Source of the DNA: an uncultured Ruminococcus sp.
GTDB lineage: Bacteria > Bacillota > Clostridia > Oscillospirales > Ruminococcaceae
Assembly: GCA_902464115.1 (NCBI GenBank)
Contig: CABQIF010000080.1
Coordinates: 1-10,215 of the forward strand
Direction: 5' to 3'
DNA length: 10,215 bases
Part shown: positions 5,895 through 10,215 of the stretch, piece after piece
How positions within the stretch are numbered: position 1 is the first letter of the stretch
Layout of the letters: every line of letters begins with the position of its first letter
Notes under the pieces: generated by a model
The model's database searches: none
Told to the model about the DNA's origin: nothing
Seen by the model: the letters and a program-made list of their open reading frames with translations, nothing else
Translations under genes and position numbers: made by a program

Positions 5895-7241
5895 ATGATT
5901 TTGAAATCATCTGAAAAAACAGATGTCAACATGACCGAACTGGTCGCTACTGTTGATGCAGAAACTTTTGAAAAGGCAATTGAAGCCGTTTATCAGCAGC
6001 AGAAGAAGAACATTTCTCTGCCGGGTTTCCGGAAGGGCAAAGTTCCGAGAAGACTGTGTGAAAGAACTTATGGCGAAGGCGTTTTCTTTGAAGATGCTCT
6101 GAACCTGATTCTGAATATGGAAATGCCGGGTGTCATTGCAGAAGCTGCTGTAAACCTGGTCGATGCTCCGAAGGTAGAAGTGACTTCTGTCAGCAAGGAA
6201 GACGGTGCAACCGTAAAGATTATTTGCGTGACCAAGCCGGAAATCCACATCGCTGACTACAAGGGCATGACTGCTCCGAAGGAAGACAAGGAAATCACAG
6301 ACGAAGATGTTGCAAAGCAGGCTGAAAACGTTTGCAAGAGAAATGCAAAGATGGTTTCTGTGGACGACCGTGCAGCAGAAATGGGCGACGAAGTAACCCT
6401 CGACTTTGAAGGTTTCTTTGGCGATACCCCGTTTGAAGGCGGCAAGGGCGAAGACTTCCAGCTGAAGCTGGGCAGCGGTCAGTTCATCCCGGGCTTTGAA
6501 GAACAGGTTGCAGGTCACAAGATTGACGAAGATTTCGATGTAACCGTTACATTCCCAGAAGATTATCAGATGACCGATTATGCTGGTAAGGAAGCAGTCT
6601 TCAAGTGTAAGATTCACTCCATCAGCAAGGAAGAAATTCCGGAACTGACAGACGATTTCGTCAAGGAAATTTCTGATTTCGATACCGTTGACGAATGGAA
6701 GGCTGACGCTAAGAAGAAGCTGGAAGAAAATGCAGAACAGACCGCAAAGGTTGGCTTTGAAAATGCACTCGTTGCAAAGCTGATCGACAAGGTTCAGGAT
6801 CCGATTCCGCACTGCATGTTTGAACAGCGTGCAGATGGCATGATGGAAACCTTTGCAAATCAGCTGAAGGGTCAGAATGTAGACCTCGACCTGTATTTGC
6901 AGTACACTGGCATGACCAAGGATCAGCTGAAGGAATCTTATCTGGAACGGGCTGAAAACGAAGTAAAGCTTCGTCTGGCTCTGGAAAAGATTGCAGAACT
7001 GGAAGGTCTGGAAGTTGCTGATGAAGAACTGGATGCAGAACTGACTAAGCTGGCTGAACAGTACAACATGACACTGGATGATGTTAAGGCTCGGATTCCG
7101 GTTGCAGAATACAAGCTGGATATGCTGGTAACCAAGGCTTTGGATCTGGTCAAGGATTCTGCTGTTGTAGACAACAGCGAACCGGCTGAAGCAGAAGCTG
7201 AAAAGACAGAAGAAGCTCCGGCTGAAGACAAGGATGCTGAA
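5895..7241 (+). CDS. tig: Trigger factor (ribosome-associated chaperone and prolyl isomerase)
   Basis: The 449-residue protein has all three domains; the stop codon follows at 7242-7244. The N-terminal ribosome-docking domain (1 to about 115) has the signature GFRKGK (44-49), which contacts L23 at the exit tunnel. An FKBP-type prolyl isomerase domain (about 164-245) includes DEVTLDFEGFFGDTPFEGG and the loop GSGQFIPGFEEQV. A helical C-terminal chaperone domain runs from about 246 to 425. A very acidic Ala/Glu tail (about 427-449) ends the protein. It holds growing chains and catalyses prolyl isomerisation. The ATG at 5895 has GGAGG (5880-5884) 10 nt upstream, slightly far. Codon use is very biased, with AAG, GAA and CTG dominating, consistent with high expression. 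It lies upstream of clpP and clpX, as in many bacteria, so folding and degradation genes are grouped. A strong hairpin separates it from clpP. Confidence 0.98.
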
Positions 7242-7269
7242 TAATTTGTGCGTTTTTTGAACGCCAACA

Positions 7270-7316
7270 GATAGACACAACGGGCGAACCATTTTTAGTT
7301 CGCCCACTGTGCTATC
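7270..7316 (+). terminator. Extended hairpin between tig and clpP, terminator or attenuator-like
   Basis: GGGCGAAC (7282-7289) pairs perfectly with GTTCGCCC (7298-7305) around an 8-nt loop. After a 3x3 internal loop, CAC (7276-7278) pairs with GTG (7309-7311). GATAG (7270-7274) pairs with CTATC (7312-7316), with A7275 bulged. The first T-run (7331-7336) comes only after 14 further nucleotides, which is too far for a classical terminator. It may reduce read-through or stabilise the end of the tig message. Confidence 0.5.
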
Positions 7317-7391
7317 CGGGAAAAAACAGGTTTTTTGTCGTTTTTTAGACATGTAACAAAACCCAACAAGTTAGAAAGAGAGGAATCAGAG

Positions 7392-7982
7392 ATGAGCAAT
7401 TTAGTCCCTTACGTTGTAGAACAGACCAGCCGTGGAGAACGGTCTTATGATATTTTCTCCCGTCTGCTGAACGACCGTATTATTATGCTGTGCGACCAGG
7501 TCAACGATGCCACCGCCAGCTTAGTTGTTGCACAGCTGCTGTATCTGGAAAGTCAGGATTCCGAAAAGGATATTTCTCTGTATATCAATAGCCCAGGCGG
7601 TTCGATTACTGCCGGCATGGCAATCTATGACACCATGCAGTATATCAAGTGTGACGTTTCCACCATCTGCATCGGCATGGCAGCTTCCATGGGAGCATTC
7701 CTGCTTTCTTCCGGTGCAAAGGGCAAGCGGATTTCCCTGCCGAACAGTGAAATTATGATTCACCAGCCGCTGATTTCTGGCGGTCTGTCTGGACAGTGTA
7801 CCGACATCAAAATTCAGTCTGACCACTTGGTACGGATTCGGCAGAGAATGAATGAAATCTTAGCTGCCAACACCGGAAAGCCGATCGAAACCATTGAACG
7901 GGATACCGAACGGGATAATTATATGTATGCACAGGAAGCATTGGAATATGGTTTGATTGATAAAGTGATGACAAACCGGTAA
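7392..7982 (+). CDS. clpP: ATP-dependent Clp protease proteolytic subunit
   Basis: The 196-residue serine peptidase forms the two-ring, 14-subunit chamber that degrades substrates delivered by ClpX or other Clp ATPases. The catalytic triad is complete: Ser99 in GMAASMGAF (95-103), His124 in IMIHQPL (121-127) and Asp175 in RDTERDNY (170-177). The oxyanion-loop glycines in YINSPGGSI (64-72) are also present. The N-terminus LVPYVVEQTSRGERSYDIFS is the usual axial loop region, with no long propeptide. I chose the ATG at 7392, with GAGAGGA (7378-7384) 7 nt upstream. The frame stays open upstream to 7335, but through T-rich non-coding sequence. clpX follows after 13 nt. No clear promoter is seen in the 7317-7391 gap, so clpP may depend on read-through from tig or on a weak promoter I cannot recognise. 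Confidence 0.98.
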   Translation: MSNLVPYVVEQTSRGERSYDIFSRLLNDRIIMLCDQVNDATASLVVAQLLYLESQDSEKDISLYINSPGGSITAGMAIYDTMQYIKCDVSTICIGMAASMGAFLLSSGAKGKRISLPNSEIMIHQPLISGGLSGQCTDIKIQSDHLVRIRQRMNEILAANTGKPIETIERDTERDNYMYAQEALEYGLIDKVMTNR

Positions 7983-7995
7983 GGAGTATACCTAT

Positions 7996-9276
<1,281 letters not shown>

Positions 9277-9300
9277 AACCCAAACAAATTAAAACAGAAA

Positions 9301-9340
9301 CGGGCAGTTCCTGCAAAAATTCGCAGGAGTTGCCCGCTTT
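9301..9340 (+). terminator. Terminator between clpX and the convergent amidase gene
   Basis: CGGGCAGTTCCTGC (9301-9314) pairs with GCAGGAGTTGCCCG (9323-9336), giving 14 bp with two G-U pairs and an 8-nt loop. On the + strand CTTTTGATTGTT follows. On the - strand the stem is followed by TTTCTGTTTTAATTTG. Both U-runs are interrupted, but the placement between convergent genes supports a shared terminator for both. Confidence 0.8.
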
Positions 9341-9358
9341 TGATTGTTGTATGGTGGT

Positions 9359-10099
9359 TTAGCAGATTGCGAGGTAGTCGGCATTGCTGTATCCCGTCAG
9401 CCCTTGGTAAGAAGTGACATACCAGTTTCCCGTCTTGCCGTAAAGTGGAATTTTTGTGCCGTTGGGAATGCTGGCAAGGATTCGTCCCTTTGTGGAGGGG
9501 AATGCCCGTAGATTCAAGCCGCTGCCGTCTGTCTGAACCGTTCCGGACAGCACAGGTCCAGCAGAGATAAAGGGAATGCCGAAGTACTCACACAGCCCCT
9601 GCACGAGCGTGATTGCAATGCGGTTGAGGTTGTTACGAATCCAGTTTGCATCCTGTTCGTTGTCGTGATACCCCAGCTCACAGAGCACCGCCACGGCTTT
9701 GGTCTGCGTGACTTCTCCGAGCGTTGTGGTTGGACGGGCACGGCATTGGTCGGGAATTGGATAGACGGTTTTCAGGCGGTCAGCAAGAATGTTTGCAAGA
9801 ATCTGGCTGAAGCGACTGCCGGGGGCATAGTAAATATCAATGCCACGCAGCTTTCCGGATAGGCTTTCTGGTGCAGCATTGCTGTGCAGAGCAAGATGCA
9901 CGTCATAGCTGCCGGCGTTGGAATCTGCAATCGCTCCGGCAGCGTTGCGGTTCGGGTCGTTTCGGGTGTAAGAAATGCCGCTGGAACGCAAATAAGGCTC
10001 CATGCGGTCGGCGATTTGGTTCATATAGAATTCTTCATTTCCGCCGTTCACATAGGGATTCCACTCTTGCGTGGATGGGCTGAGAAAAACATTTGGCAT
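9359..10099 (-). CDS. N-acetylmuramoyl-L-alanine amidase (Amidase_3-like) with C-terminal SH3 domain
   Basis: The 246-residue protein resembles zinc amidases that cleave the bond between muramic acid and the first peptide residue of peptidoglycan. Seen motifs: GGNEEFYMN (19-27, Glu22/Glu23 as zinc ligand), ALHSNA (70-75, His72) and LCELGYHDN (139-147, catalytic Glu141). The middle part carries LRGIDIYYAPGS (84-95). Residues 188-246 form a bacterial SH3 domain (GLNLRAFPS, NWYVTSYQGLTGYSNADYL), which usually binds cell wall. In the canonical family the first zinc ligand is a His in a DPGHGG-like segment. Here that place reads LSPSTQEWNPY (6-16). There is no signal peptide or membrane segment, as in phage endolysins. 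No phage genes are adjacent, so a domesticated endolysin or an unusual export route is inference. The ATG has AGGAGG (10109-10114) 9 nt upstream. Confidence 0.85.
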   Translation of the reverse strand: MPNVFLSPSTQEWNPYVNGGNEEFYMNQIADRMEPYLRSSGISYTRNDPNRNAAGAIADSNAGSYDVHLALHSNAAPESLSGKLRGIDIYYAPGSRFSQILANILADRLKTVYPIPDQCRARPTTTLGEVTQTKAVAVLCELGYHDNEQDANWIRNNLNRIAITLVQGLCEYFGIPFISAGPVLSGTVQTDGSGLNLRAFPSTKGRILASIPNGTKIPLYGKTGNWYVTSYQGLTGYSNADYLAIC

Positions 10100-10142
10100 A
10101 ATTACGTTCCTCCTGTATGATTTTTAAAAATCGGTTTGATTT

Positions 10143-10171
10143 ATTCTATGCAGCAGGCAAGAAAAACGAAA
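10143..10171 (-). promoter_or_regulatory. Possible promoter of the amidase gene
   Basis: On the - strand TAGAAT (10148-10143) lies 17 bp after TTTCGT (10171-10166). The -35 is weak. Between this and the start codon is a 14-bp perfect palindrome, GATTTTTAAAAATC (10119-10132), which could bind a regulator. The remaining sequence to the window edge is A/T-rich, with nothing further that I can support. Confidence 0.3.
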
Positions 10172-10215
10172 CGCAGAATTTACAGGCACTTTTCTTTTTT
10201 CTATCAATATCACTG

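Noticed and set aside
5907..7352. 481-codon open frame antisense to tig
   Set aside because: It is a composition shadow of the highly biased tig gene. The Phe/Cys/Leu-rich translation is not protein-like.

Overview
The window looks like housekeeping chromosome from a Gram-positive clostridium, most likely a Ruminococcus-like member of the Oscillospiraceae. This is inferred from the gene order rplS-lepB-rbgA-rnhB-yraN, a trigger factor-ClpP-ClpX cluster, strong AGGAGG-type ribosome binding sites, and a clostridial-style cytosolic-looking Amidase_3-SH3 protein. No alignment was run. Nearly all base pairs are explained by conserved genes on the + strand. One convergent gene on the - strand closes the window.

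Layout. Positions 1-180 hold no convincing gene but several perfect or near-perfect complementary segments that fold into a plausible multi-branched RNA of unknown identity, possibly cut by the window edge. A good extended -10 promoter (266-294) then drives a roughly 190-nt structured leader and rplS (ribosomal protein L19), ended by a terminator near 905-936. A second weaker promoter candidate precedes a tight run of genes: lepB (signal peptidase I), rbgA (50S assembly GTPase), rnhB (RNase HII), yraN (PD-(D/E)xK-like protein), thrC (threonine synthase) and a calcineurin-like metallophosphoesterase. Spacings in this run are between -14 and +16 nt, so it is probably one operon that joins ribosome maturation, protein export and RNA/DNA-hybrid removal with an amino-acid biosynthesis gene.

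A second extended -10 promoter (5780-5808) starts the protein-quality unit: tig (trigger factor), then a strong hairpin without a close U-run, then clpP and clpX 13 nt apart. Trigger factor folds nascent chains at the ribosome, and ClpX unfolds and feeds substrates to the ClpP protease. A 14-bp-stem hairpin at 9301-9336 separates clpX from the convergent - strand amidase/SH3 cell-wall hydrolase gene (9359-10099).

No CRISPR array, insertion sequence, tRNA, rRNA, toxin-antitoxin or defence system is visible. The most interesting unexplained items are the folded segment at the left edge, the leader architecture upstream of rplS, a repeated ATACTTGCA motif, and an amidase lacking both the usual first zinc-binding histidine and a signal peptide.
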